Assembly (NCBI GenBank): GCA_964391595.1
Contig: CAYMMM010000010.1
Location: 1-25,905 of the forward strand
Origin: JADZGC01 sp964391595
GTDB lineage: Bacteria > Patescibacteriota > Saccharimonadia > CAILAD01 > GCA-016700035
Direction of reading: 5' to 3'
Length of the DNA: 25,905 nt
The notes beneath the pieces were generated by a model that made no database searches, was not told where the DNA came from, and saw only the letters and a list, made by a program, of their open reading frames with translations. This document shows positions 6,763 to 14,153 of this stretch, piece after piece. Numbering within the stretch: position 1 is the first letter of the stretch; every line of letters starts with the position of its first letter. Position numbers and translations under genes: made by a program.

Positions 6763-8151
6763 ATGACTAACAAAAAATCACCCCATTCAGACAACGCCAA
6801 ACGACTCAGCATGGAAGAACTCACGAGCTTTGCAAAGCGCCGAGGGTTCGTCTTCCAAGCAAGTGAAATATATGGTGGAGTAGGGGGTTTTTGGGATCTC
6901 GGGCCATACGGCGTCGAGCTCGCAAACAACATCAAGCAATCGTGGTGGCGAGAGTTTGTGAACCGCAACTTCAACGTTGTCGGCCTGGACTCAACAATCA
7001 TTCAACACCCTAAGCTTTGGGAGGCTAGTGGGCACGTCGATACTTTTGTCGACCCGATGATTGACTGCAAAGAGTGCAAGCATCGCTTTCGAGCTGATCA
7101 TGTAGCCGGCGAAGACACCAACGATCTGAATAAACTCAGTGAGGCTTTGGCAGATAAGTCTTGCCCGCATTGCGGTAAGAAGGGCGCATTTACTGAGCCT
7201 CGACAGTTTAATATGATGTTCAAAACGCACGTTGGCCCGGTCGAAGACACGGGCTCTACATCGTATCTACGCCCAGAAACAGCCGGTGGTATTTTCGCGC
7301 AATATGACAATGTACGAGAAACCACCCGAGCAAAATTGCCATTCGGTATCGCCCAGATCGGTAAGGCCTTTCGCAACGAAATAACGCCAGGCGACTTCAT
7401 CTTTAGATTGCGCGAGCTTACACAAATGGAGCTCGAGGTATTTGTGAAGCCAGATGAAGCACCTCGATGGTATGAGTTCTGGAAACAATACTGCATGGAT
7501 TGGGTTCAATCGATCGGACTTAAGGCGGATCACTTGCGTTTCCATGACCACGCGGATGACGAACGGGCACATTATGCCGCAGCTAGCGTCGATATCCAGT
7601 TTGAATATCCGTTCGGGTTTAAAGAGCTCTATGGCATCGCAAACCGCACAGATTATGACCTTGCGGCCCACACGAAAGTAAGCGGTAAAGACCTCAGCTT
7701 CTTTGACGAAGAAACAAAGCAGCGCTACATCCCATATGTGATTGAGCCATCGGTTGGTGTTGAGCGACTGCTTATGGCCGTAATGCTCGATGCCTACGAT
7801 GAGGAATCAGTAGAGGGCGATACACGGGTCGTGCTTAGATTCAAACCAGAAATCGCACCAATCAAGGTAGCCGTATTGCCGCTCTCCAAGAAACCCGAGC
7901 TATCAGAGCTCTCACGAGACGTGTTTAAAGAAATCGCAGGGGATTGGCGTGTCGAATATGATGAGACGCAATCTATTGGTCGTCGTTACAGACGACAAGA
8001 CGAGATCGGAACACCGTTCTGTGTCACTGTGGACTTCGACTCACTCGAAGACAAAGCTGTAACGGTCCGCGATAGAGACACGATGCAGCAAGAACGCATC
8101 CAAATCACCGAACTCAAGAATTACCTAGACCAAAAACTAGCGCTCTCGTAA
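6763..8151 (+). CDS. glyS: Glycine--tRNA ligase, single-chain class II (alpha2) type
   Basis: 462 residues; charges tRNA-Gly with glycine. Class II core: GFWDLGPYGVEL near the N-terminus, WEASGHVDTFVDP, then RPETAGGIF (R170 onward), motif 2 as AFRNEITP (R204, E206) followed by FRLRELTQMELEVF, and motif 3 as GVERLLMAVM (G332-R335, the ATP-binding arginine). A four-cysteine insertion, C102/C105 and C134/C137, looks like a zinc ribbon. The C-terminal anticodon-binding domain follows. This is the homodimeric type, not the bacterial alpha2-beta2 GlyQS. I chose ATG 6763 because upstream codons overlap recO and a -10 element lies just before it. Its stop is 14 bp from the stop of the convergent ATPase gene. 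Confidence 0.95.
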   Translation: MTNKKSPHSDNAKRLSMEELTSFAKRRGFVFQASEIYGGVGGFWDLGPYGVELANNIKQSWWREFVNRNFNVVGLDSTIIQHPKLWEASGHVDTFVDPMIDCKECKHRFRADHVAGEDTNDLNKLSEALADKSCPHCGKKGAFTEPRQFNMMFKTHVGPVEDTGSTSYLRPETAGGIFAQYDNVRETTRAKLPFGIAQIGKAFRNEITPGDFIFRLRELTQMELEVFVKPDEAPRWYEFWKQYCMDWVQSIGLKADHLRFHDHADDERAHYAAASVDIQFEYPFGFKELYGIANRTDYDLAAHTKVSGKDLSFFDEETKQRYIPYVIEPSVGVERLLMAVMLDAYDEESVEGDTRVVLRFKPEIAPIKVAVLPLSKKPELSELSRDVFKEIAGDWRVEYDETQSIGRRYRRQDEIGTPFCVTVDFDSLEDKAVTVRDRDTMQQERIQITELKNYLDQKLALS

Positions 8152-8165
8152 ACTGATTACGCCAA

Positions 8166-9983
8166 CTACTGACCATAGCGTGCGCGCAAAGCGTTTAGGA
8201 TAACAACAACATCCAGTGCTTCCTGCAAGAGAGCGCCCGTGATAGGAGGAATGCCAAACGTAGCAGCATACATCATCAGAAGCGTACTGAGTCCAATACC
8301 GACACCGATGCTTTGATACGCAACAGACAAAGCATGTTTACTCATACTCACCGCATCCGCAACTCGAGCTAAGTTGTCCTCAAGGATAACCACTTGAGCC
8401 GATTCGCTAGCTGCTGTTGATCCTTTTGCTCCCAGCGCAATTCCGACGTTCACAGCAGCTAACGTTGGAGCGTCATTAACCCCATCTCCAACCATTGCGA
8501 GAGGTCTTTCGCTACTTGGTAGTCCATTGAGTACTGCAAGCTTATCTTGTGGAAGACATTGAGCATACACCTCATATATACCAACAGTGTTGGCTACAAA
8601 ATTTGCTACCTCTGGCTTGTCTCCGGTGAGCATCAAGATACGTGGCATACCGAGATTACGCAGCGCCTGAATTGTCTGCGTTGACTCATCACGTACTTCG
8701 TCTATGAAGCTCATATACCCAACAAATGTGCTGTTCACCGAAATAAGCAGATCCGTCTTACGGACCGACTCGATTCGCTCGAGGCCCTTTACCTTTAGCT
8801 CCTCGAGTAGGGAATAGTTTCCAACTACAACTTTTGACGCTCCTACAAGCCCTTTGATGCCTCGTCCCGTAATCTCAGAAACATGATGCGCGGGCTTGAG
8901 AGGGATTTTCTTGCGTCTCGCTAGAGCCACAACAGCTTGCGCGAAGACATGCGCCGATTCTGCTTCAAGAGAGGCGGCGTATTGTATAAGTTTCTGCATC
9001 GATACACCAGTTGCCACCACTCTCCCAAGCTGTGGATGACCATGGGTTAGGGTGCCTGTTTTGTCGAAGGCAATCGTCCGCGCCCTTGCGAGCTGCTCGA
9101 GCGCTGAACCATCTTTCATAATGATACCTTGTGACGCTGCTCGATTCATGCCTGCAACTATCGCAACTGGTGTTGCTATCAAGAGAGGACACGGCGTAGC
9201 CACCACCAAGACCTCTAGAGCCCGAACAGGGTCACCACTCACATACCAGCCGATGCCCGCTAAGGACAGTGCGAGGAGCGTAAACGGAAGACTGAAGGTA
9301 TCGGCTAAGCGAACGAGGGGAGAGCGTGATGCAGTAGCCTCACGGACGAGCTTGATGATCTGCGCGTACTGACTATGCTGCACGGTTGCTTCTGCTCGAA
9401 TCTCGAGGACCGTACTGCCGTTCACGGCGCCAGACAGCACCCGAGAACCGCGCGACACAGCCACCGGCATACTTTCACCGGTAATCGTAGATTCATCGAG
9501 ATCACTTGAACCCTTCAAGACAACGCCATCAACCGGCACAACTTCACCTGGCTTCACGAGTACTATGTCGCCAATAGCGAGCAGCTCTGCTCGCAGATCC
9601 TCGTATTCATTGCCTCGCTTAATATGAATAATGTGTGGCGCGTGCTTGAGAAGTGCTTTGAGCTGTTGCTGTGCTCGTGACTGCGCAAATAGCTCCAGTG
9701 CTTCACCGCCCGTAAGCATCACCAGCACTACATACGCCGCCCAAAACTCCTGCAAGTATAAAGCCGATACAACCGCCAGGAGGGCGATCAGGTCGACGCC
9801 AAATCGACGCTCGCGAATAGTCGCAAGTATTTCTTTAAGCAATGGGACTATGCCGATCAGGCAGCACAACAACAATAAAACCGCTGCGTACAACGGAACA
9901 TTTACGAATTCACAGAGAGCAGCAATGATTCCTGTAGCCGCAATGATGCCGAGACGCACCAGCTGCCTACGGTATTCTTTCAT
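8166..9983 (-). CDS. Heavy-metal P1B-type ATPase, no N-terminal metal-binding domain
   Basis: 605 residues. Membrane pump that couples ATP hydrolysis to metal export. Present in order: N-terminal membrane helices, TGES actuator loop (about 168-171), the transmembrane metal motif as TPCP (C265) in ATPCPLLIATP, DKTGTLT with phosphorylated D307, and GDGVNDAP (about 498-505). The protein starts at the membrane helices and lacks the CxxC HMA domain. The transmembrane motif is neither CPC nor SPC, and the nucleotide-domain HP motif is changed (SAHVFA), so the metal (Cu, Zn, Cd, Co or other) cannot be assigned. ATG at 9983 has no Shine-Dalgarno; a -10 element ends six bases upstream. Confidence 0.9.
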   Translation of the reverse strand: MKEYRRQLVRLGIIAATGIIAALCEFVNVPLYAAVLLLLCCLIGIVPLLKEILATIRERRFGVDLIALLAVVSALYLQEFWAAYVVLVMLTGGEALELFAQSRAQQQLKALLKHAPHIIHIKRGNEYEDLRAELLAIGDIVLVKPGEVVPVDGVVLKGSSDLDESTITGESMPVAVSRGSRVLSGAVNGSTVLEIRAEATVQHSQYAQIIKLVREATASRSPLVRLADTFSLPFTLLALSLAGIGWYVSGDPVRALEVLVVATPCPLLIATPVAIVAGMNRAASQGIIMKDGSALEQLARARTIAFDKTGTLTHGHPQLGRVVATGVSMQKLIQYAASLEAESAHVFAQAVVALARRKKIPLKPAHHVSEITGRGIKGLVGASKVVVGNYSLLEELKVKGLERIESVRKTDLLISVNSTFVGYMSFIDEVRDESTQTIQALRNLGMPRILMLTGDKPEVANFVANTVGIYEVYAQCLPQDKLAVLNGLPSSERPLAMVGDGVNDAPTLAAVNVGIALGAKGSTAASESAQVVILEDNLARVADAVSMSKHALSVAYQSIGVGIGLSTLLMMYAATFGIPPITGALLQEALDVVVILNALRARYGQ

Positions 9984-9989
9984 ATATAT

Positions 9990-9995
9990 ATGATA
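9990..9995 (-). promoter_or_regulatory. -10 element of the metal ATPase gene
   Basis: On the minus strand TATCAT is followed by six bases (all A/T) and then the ATG at 9983. The spacing predicts a leaderless transcript. No convincing -35 is visible and the TA-repeat sequence makes the exact -10 uncertain. Confidence 0.45.
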
Positions 9996-10030
9996 CCGTC
10001 TATCACGCTATAAACATAACCTTTTCAGGT

Positions 10031-10039
10031 TTATCCACA
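10031..10039 (+). promoter_or_regulatory. DnaA box (perfect consensus)
   Basis: TTATCCACA, the strict DnaA-box consensus, lies in the divergent intergenic region between the ATPase gene and mraZ, 41 bp upstream of the mraZ -35. I saw no second box close by, so it is more likely a regulatory site than an origin. A single 9-mer can occur by chance. Confidence 0.4.
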
Positions 10040-10079
10040 AGATTTTTCAGCAAATTGACGACTTTTTGTGTGCAATATG

Positions 10080-10109
10080 TTGACGGTGGGTAGAAGTGGG
10101 TATTATACT
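10080..10109 (+). promoter_or_regulatory. Promoter of the dcw cluster (Pmra)
   Basis: TTGACG (10080-10085), an 18-bp spacer and TATACT (10104-10109), predicting transcription start near 10116, a leader of about 60 nt and use of the mraZ ribosome site at 10156-10162. A second TTGACG occurs 25 bp upstream (10055-10060) without a matching -10. Confidence 0.75.
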
Positions 10110-10132
10110 GTTGTTAGTGGGTAATTGTGGGT
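10087..10132 (+). promoter_or_regulatory. MraZ operator: four GTGGGT boxes in two phased pairs
   Basis: The core TGGGT occurs at 10087, 10097, 10118 and 10128, each preceded by G (GTGGGT). Within each pair the boxes are exactly 10 bp apart, and the pairs are 31 bp apart, so all lie on nearly one face of the helix. The first pair is between -35 and -10, the second between the predicted start site and the leader. E. coli MraZ binds TGGGN repeats spaced by five bases, the same arrangement. Binding here would block RNA polymerase, so autorepression of the cluster is expected. Confidence 0.8.
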
Positions 10133-10175
10133 GAGCAACCACTTCAAATCAGCAGTAAGGAGTATAGCTCAACCC

Positions 10176-10526
10176 ATGGACTACTTTGAAAGAAAATTAG
10201 ACGACAAGAACCGACTGACGATTCCAAAGGAATTGCAGGCGGAATTTGGCGCTGAAGTAGTCATAACCAGAGGCTTTAAGCAGTACCTTCACCTCTATCC
10301 AAAAACAATATGGGACGCCGAGATGGAGTCAGCACTTACTGACAACATCCTCGACGAACAGATTGCCGATCTGAACGTACAGTTCCGCACCGGCAAAATC
10401 ACCGCAACCCTGGACAAAAAACAGGGTAGAGTGACTCTCGAGCCCCATCATCTGGCCTATGCCGGTATTCAGAAGGATATCGTCGCAGTCCGTGCCGGAA
10501 AATACTTCCGCATTTCTGCGAAATAA
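10176..10526 (+). CDS. mraZ: Transcriptional regulator MraZ
   Basis: 116 residues with the two tandem SpoVT/AbrB-like half-repeats of MraZ: first LDDKNRLTIPKEL (residues 8-20), second LDKKQGRVTLEPHHLAYAGI near residues 85-105, with LYPKTIWD between. MraZ forms a ring oligomer that binds TGGGN repeats in its own promoter, present here at 10087-10132. The start is the ATG at 10176, with TAAGGAG at 10156-10162 (13-base spacing, long but the only good option); in-frame codons upstream overlap the operator. At 116 residues it is shorter than the usual 140-150: the C-terminal helix after the second repeat (family xIEIW) is replaced by FRISAK and the stop. Confidence 0.92.
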   Translation: MDYFERKLDDKNRLTIPKELQAEFGAEVVITRGFKQYLHLYPKTIWDAEMESALTDNILDEQIADLNVQFRTGKITATLDKKQGRVTLEPHHLAYAGIQKDIVAVRAGKYFRISAK

Positions 10527-10908
10527 TATGCCTAGATGAGGGGACTAGAGACTTCGTATAAGAAGATCCCAGTCATGCAACTTCAAAATCAAATACAAAA
10601 ACAAAGTTAGCTATTTGGCAGTCAGTGGCGCCTTCGGGACCGCGGCGTATCCAAATCGCGGTCAGCACATTGTATCTCTTTACAAACTCCACCTCACAAA
10701 CTTTCAACTCTCTTTTCAGAAACTTTTTAGGTATCTGAACTAGAAACAAGGAATCATTTTTGCTAACAAAAATGAGACCTTGCCACACAACGTTCTCACA
10801 CTAGAGAACAAACCCACCTCACAAACTGTTCTTTTATACAAGAACCAAAAACAAAAATACAAAACAAAGATAGACAACTGGCTGCTAAATAGGTAACCTT
10901 GACAAGAT
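10527..10908 (+). promoter_or_regulatory. 382-nt non-coding, hairpin-rich stretch between mraZ and rsmH
   Basis: No coding frame is convincing on either strand. It contains: an imperfect hairpin 15 nt after the mraZ stop (GGGA/TCCC plus CTTC/GAAG, 10541-10570); a GACCGCG/CGCGGTC hairpin (10638-10663); a perfect 9-bp hairpin with CTAA loop (10754-10775); GTTCTC/GAGAAC (10792-10809) and GTTCTT/AAGAAC (10828-10845) hairpins; an exact 14-nt direct repeat, CCACCTCACAAACT, at 10689-10702 and 10814-10827; and an A/C-rich unstructured run (10846-10880) before rsmH, which has no Shine-Dalgarno. It could be a structured 5' leader of rsmH, an attenuator or a small RNA. No known RNA family was recognised. 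Confidence 0.5.
10689..10827 (+). repeat. Exact 14-nt direct repeat in the mraZ-rsmH gap
   Basis: CCACCTCACAAACT occurs at 10689-10702 and again at 10814-10827, 125 nt apart. The CACCTC core resembles the anti-Shine-Dalgarno end of 16S rRNA, so as RNA it could pair with a GAGGTG-type site; each copy precedes a hairpin or pyrimidine-rich segment. Confidence 0.6.
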
Positions 10909-11823
10909 ATGAAAAAACAACACATTCCGGTATTGCTCGAAGAAGTTGTGCGTGTCGCAAAGCCACAAACAGGCGAGATCTATATTGATCTGACTGCTGG
11001 GTTTGGTGGTCATGCTGCAGCTATACTTGAGAGCATCAGAGATAGTGGTGAAGCTTGGCTTATCGATCAGGACAATGACGCTGTCGAGGCACTTACCGAG
11101 TGCTTCCAGCAGCAAGGAAATGTCCGCATTGTTCATGAAAACTTCGCGCGACTTGATTGGGGCACGCTGCCACCAGCGGATATCATTCTGCTTGATGCGG
11201 GCGTTAGTTCGAAGCAGCTTGATGATCCGACACGGGGGTTTTCGTTTAAGCACGATGGACCGCTGGATATGCGCATGGATACTACAGCGAGGGTGAGTGC
11301 ATATCAGCTCGTCAATGAGCTGCCTGAGTCGGAACTAGCCGACATCATCTACCAATACGGCGAGGAACGACAAAGTCGACGCATAGCGAAGGCAATTGTC
11401 AGCGTTCGATCAGAGAAAAAGATAAGCACAACCGCTAATCTTGTGGATATCATTCACCACTCGATAGGGAACGGTGGTAAGATTGATTCAGCTACCAAGA
11501 CATTTCAGGCACTACGCATCGCCGTAAATGACGAATTGCACGCCCTGGAGAGAGTCATACCAAAGGCAGCTTCGAACCTCAAACCAGGTGGACGGCTAAT
11601 CATCATCAGCTTTCATTCGCTCGAAGACCGGATTGTAAAAGAAGCCTTTCGCGCGCTGACAACCTCAGATATCGATCCGATTACTGGTCAGCCCACGAAC
11701 ACACCGTTGTTTACCCTGGTTACCAAGAAGCCCATGACGGCTTCGCCTGAAGAAATTGACATCAACCCACGTGCCCGGAGCGCAAAACTCCGCGCCGTCG
11801 AAAAGCAAAAATTAACACAATAA
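10909..11823 (+). CDS. rsmH: 16S rRNA (cytosine-1402-N4)-methyltransferase RsmH (MraW)
   Basis: 304 residues; transfers a methyl group from SAM to N4 of C1402 in the 16S rRNA decoding centre. Diagnostic segments: HIPVLLEEVV at the N-terminus, SAM motif I as IDLTAGFGGHAAAIL, LDAGVSSKQLDDPTRGFSF, PLDMRMD, YGEERQSRRIAKAIV, and near the C-terminus SFHSLEDRIVKEAFR. Length is normal. The ATG at 10909 has no Shine-Dalgarno; an A/C-rich run precedes it. As in most bacteria it follows mraZ, but here with an unusual 382-nt gap. Confidence 0.96.
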   Translation: MKKQHIPVLLEEVVRVAKPQTGEIYIDLTAGFGGHAAAILESIRDSGEAWLIDQDNDAVEALTECFQQQGNVRIVHENFARLDWGTLPPADIILLDAGVSSKQLDDPTRGFSFKHDGPLDMRMDTTARVSAYQLVNELPESELADIIYQYGEERQSRRIAKAIVSVRSEKKISTTANLVDIIHHSIGNGGKIDSATKTFQALRIAVNDELHALERVIPKAASNLKPGGRLIIISFHSLEDRIVKEAFRALTTSDIDPITGQPTNTPLFTLVTKKPMTASPEEIDINPRARSAKLRAVEKQKLTQ

Positions 11824-11847
11824 AAAATACAAAAAAGGAGACATACT

Positions 11848-11913
11848 ATGTCAGTACGAGTACGCAATCTTAACCCACGAACAATCAAACTGTCAGTTCG
11901 AGTCGTTAAATAG
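11848..11913 (+). CDS. 21-residue basic small ORF between rsmH and ftsL
   Basis: ATG at 11848 after a strong AAAAAAGGAG (Shine-Dalgarno ending eight bases before the ATG), TAG at 11911-11913. The peptide is highly basic (four Arg, two Lys) with a duplicated SVRV segment at each end, and the DNA shows the same partial duplication. A T-run (11914-11917) and an imperfect inverted repeat (AGTTT...AAACT, to about 11941) follow at once, then an A/C-rich leader for the ftsL-like gene. It could be a leader peptide for the downstream genes or a small regulatory or ribosome-binding peptide. Coding is suggested mainly by the ribosome site. Confidence 0.4.
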   Translation: MSVRVRNLNPRTIKLSVRVVK

Positions 11914-11991
11914 TTTTTACAGCTTGTCAGCGCTATAAACTGACCAAAAACAAACACAAACACATCAAATATCAAAATGGAGCACCGCCCT

Positions 11992-12315
11992 ATGCAAACA
12001 ACTCAATATCGCATGATGCGAAATCAAAATCTTACTCGGGTGCAAGCAGCCGTACAGGCTGGGCCGATTACAGTAAGCTTCATGTTAATTACACTTATTG
12101 CGCTCCTTTCGCTTCTATATCTCAATCAGGTCACTAAAGCCACGAGCCTCAATTACCGCGTTGCTAGCCTAGAAAGCAAGCGCAACGAGCTCATCGCTCA
12201 GAAGGAACAGCTTCGGATTGACGCCGCTCGCCTCCAGTCGATTGCTGCTGCCAAATCCAGTCAGGTTGCACAAGCCTACACACCAGTTCAAAATGTGAAT
12301 TACGCAACGCGCTAA
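11992..12315 (+). CDS. ftsL: FtsL/DivIC-like septum protein
   Basis: 107 residues: a short cytoplasmic N-terminus, one transmembrane helix (about 26-44) and a heptad-rich coiled coil (about 50-87, with LNYRVASLESKRNEL and LIAQKEQLRIDAARL). The size, topology and place between rsmH and the class B PBP gene are those of FtsL, which joins FtsQ(DivIB) and FtsB/DivIC to recruit FtsW and FtsI. Sequence alone does not separate FtsL from DivIC/FtsB. I prefer ATG 11992, nine bases after GGAG (11979-11982), to the in-frame ATG at 11977, which has no ribosome site upstream. Confidence 0.78.
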   Translation: MQTTQYRMMRNQNLTRVQAAVQAGPITVSFMLITLIALLSLLYLNQVTKATSLNYRVASLESKRNELIAQKEQLRIDAARLQSIAAAKSSQVAQAYTPVQNVNYATR

Positions 12316-12341
12316 TTCACGAGCGGCTGCGATACACCCAT

Positions 12342-14096
12342 ATGGCAACTCGCACACAATCCTCCCGACATGTTTTTGGTCAAAGCCAGGTACGCACGTA
12401 TGTCCTGGCTGCTGTGTTGTGCTTGCCAGTATTTGTTATTATTTTTCGTCTCATACAGGTCCAAGGACTACACGCCAAAGACTATCAAGCTCGTGCCTAT
12501 GCCCAGCAATCGCGCAAATTTGAGATCCCAGCCACCAGAGGCGAGATATACATCAAAGATAACGGTGGCTTGTATCCTTTAGCGCTCAATGATCGGCAAA
12601 AATTTCTCTATACCGATCCGAAACTCATTACCAATCCAGCAGATACTGCAGCTCAACTTGGGCCAGTAATCGGCATGGACGTCGCTCGCCTCAAGGAACT
12701 GCTCACTTATAAAGAATCGCGCTACATCGAACTTAAGCAGCGCATTGGCAAAGCTGAAGCTGACAAGATCCTACAACTCAAGCTTACGGGAGTGATACTC
12801 AAAGACAGAGACTACCGCCATTACACTGAAGGGCCACTCTTTAGTCACGTGCTCGGCTATGTAAACGCTGACGACAAAGGACAATATGGCGTCGAGGAAT
12901 ATCTCGATCAGCAGCTGGCAGGTAAAAGCGGTCAACTTCGCGCAATCACTGATAACCAAGGGGTGCCGATAGCCACACAGGACAACATCCAGACGGAAGC
13001 ACAAAACGGTAAGGGCGTTGTTTTGACTTTAGACCGCTATGTGCAGACTATTGCTGAAACAGCGCTCAAACGTGCTATAGATGCCAACCGTGCACCATCT
13101 GGTAGTGTGATCGTCATGGAGCCAAATAGCGGTGCGATTAAAGCACTCGTGAACTACCCAGATTATGACCCTAATGCATATACGAAGGTGACAGACTATA
13201 GCCAATTCATCAATAGTGCTATTTCAAATCAATTTGAGCCAGGATCGGGTTTCAAAACAATCACGATGTCCATAGGTCTCGATGCAAATAAAATATCACC
13301 ATCTACGAGCTTTAACGACACGGGTAGCACTACAATAGGGGAATACACAATTTACAACGCCGAAAAGAAAAGCTTCGGTACTGTCGACATGGGGCTCGTT
13401 ATAAAAAATTCTATCAACACTGGCATGGTCTTTATCTTGCGGATGATGGGTGGGGACTCAAACAGAATCACGAAGGCAGGAAAGGAACTCTTCTATCAAG
13501 GCGTTCAAAAATTTGGATTTGGCAAACGCACCGGCGTCGAGCTTGCCGGAGAAGCCAGTGGCAAGGTGAAGGATACGAAGGCGGCTGATATAGACTATGC
13601 AAACATGACCTTTGGCCAGGGAATTGGCACAACAAGCATGCAAATGATATCGGCCGTTGCAGCAATTGCGAATGGAGGCACACTCGTCACGCCCTATGTT
13701 GTGGAGAAGAACATCTCGCCAGAAGGTACGCTCGAGCCAGTAGAGCATAAGCCGCGCGTCGAAAAAGTGATCAGTAAGCAAACGGCAGATGACGTGGCGC
13801 AGATGATGATCAAGGTTGTGGAGGGCGGATCAGGCTATCTCACACGCATGCCTGGCTATAAGATTGCTGGCAAGACTGGAACTGCGCAAGTTCCACGAGC
13901 CGACGGCAAAGGCTATGAGGATAACAAGAACATTGGCAGTTTCGTAGGGTTTGCACCGGTAGGAGATCCAAAATTCATCATTCTCGTACGCATCGACTAC
14001 CCACAAACTAATACATTTGCTGAGCGAAGCGCGGTACCGGCTTTTGCTGAAATCGCCAAGGAGCTCTTCAAGTATTACAACGTGCCGCCAAGCTAG
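12342..14096 (+). CDS. ftsI: Penicillin-binding protein, class B (FtsI-type transpeptidase)
   Basis: 584 residues. Transmembrane anchor at about 19-38, PBP dimerisation domain (about 50-210, with ATRGEIYIKD), then the transpeptidase domain with all three active-site motifs: SxxK as S302-G-F-K305 in FEPGSGFK, SxN as S357-I-N359, and KTG at 511-513 in AGKTGTAQV. It cross-links septal peptidoglycan from lipid II-derived strands, working with FtsW two genes downstream. No PASTA repeats are present. The ATG has no Shine-Dalgarno; the gap from ftsL is 26 bp. A hairpin follows its stop. Confidence 0.94.
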   Translation: MATRTQSSRHVFGQSQVRTYVLAAVLCLPVFVIIFRLIQVQGLHAKDYQARAYAQQSRKFEIPATRGEIYIKDNGGLYPLALNDRQKFLYTDPKLITNPADTAAQLGPVIGMDVARLKELLTYKESRYIELKQRIGKAEADKILQLKLTGVILKDRDYRHYTEGPLFSHVLGYVNADDKGQYGVEEYLDQQLAGKSGQLRAITDNQGVPIATQDNIQTEAQNGKGVVLTLDRYVQTIAETALKRAIDANRAPSGSVIVMEPNSGAIKALVNYPDYDPNAYTKVTDYSQFINSAISNQFEPGSGFKTITMSIGLDANKISPSTSFNDTGSTTIGEYTIYNAEKKSFGTVDMGLVIKNSINTGMVFILRMMGGDSNRITKAGKELFYQGVQKFGFGKRTGVELAGEASGKVKDTKAADIDYANMTFGQGIGTTSMQMISAVAAIANGGTLVTPYVVEKNISPEGTLEPVEHKPRVEKVISKQTADDVAQMMIKVVEGGSGYLTRMPGYKIAGKTGTAQVPRADGKGYEDNKNIGSFVGFAPVGDPKFIILVRIDYPQTNTFAERSAVPAFAEIAKELFKYYNVPPS

Positions 14097-14102
14097 CCAA
14101 GC

Positions 14103-14124
14103 TGTGATTTCGTAGCAAATCACA
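14103..14124 (+). terminator. Hairpin between ftsI and mraY, probable terminator
   Basis: TGTGATTT and AAATCACA form a perfect 8-bp stem with a six-base CGTAGC loop, seven bases after the ftsI stop. It lacks a U-run. Being directly followed by an own -10 for mraY, it probably separates two transcripts within the cluster. Confidence 0.45.
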
Positions 14125-14134
14125 TGCCTCCAAG

Positions 14135-14143
14135 TGGTATAAT
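14135..14143 (+). promoter_or_regulatory. Extended -10 promoter of mraY
   Basis: TGGTATAAT: TG at 14135-14136 and a perfect TATAAT at 14138-14143. The ATG at 14154 begins ten bases downstream, leaving at most a leader of a few nucleotides. This decides the mraY start, since the in-frame ATG at 14124 lies upstream of the promoter. Confidence 0.75.
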
Positions 14144-14153
14144 AGGACACAAC

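Noticed and set aside
10573..11253. Minus-strand open frames across the mraZ-rsmH gap
   Set aside because: Low-complexity Phe/Cys/Leu-rich products, mutual overlap and overlap with rsmH; no family resemblance.
11895..11907. GTTCGAGTC as a tRNA T-arm in the small ORF
   Set aside because: No T-stem partner, anticodon arm or D-arm can be built around it.
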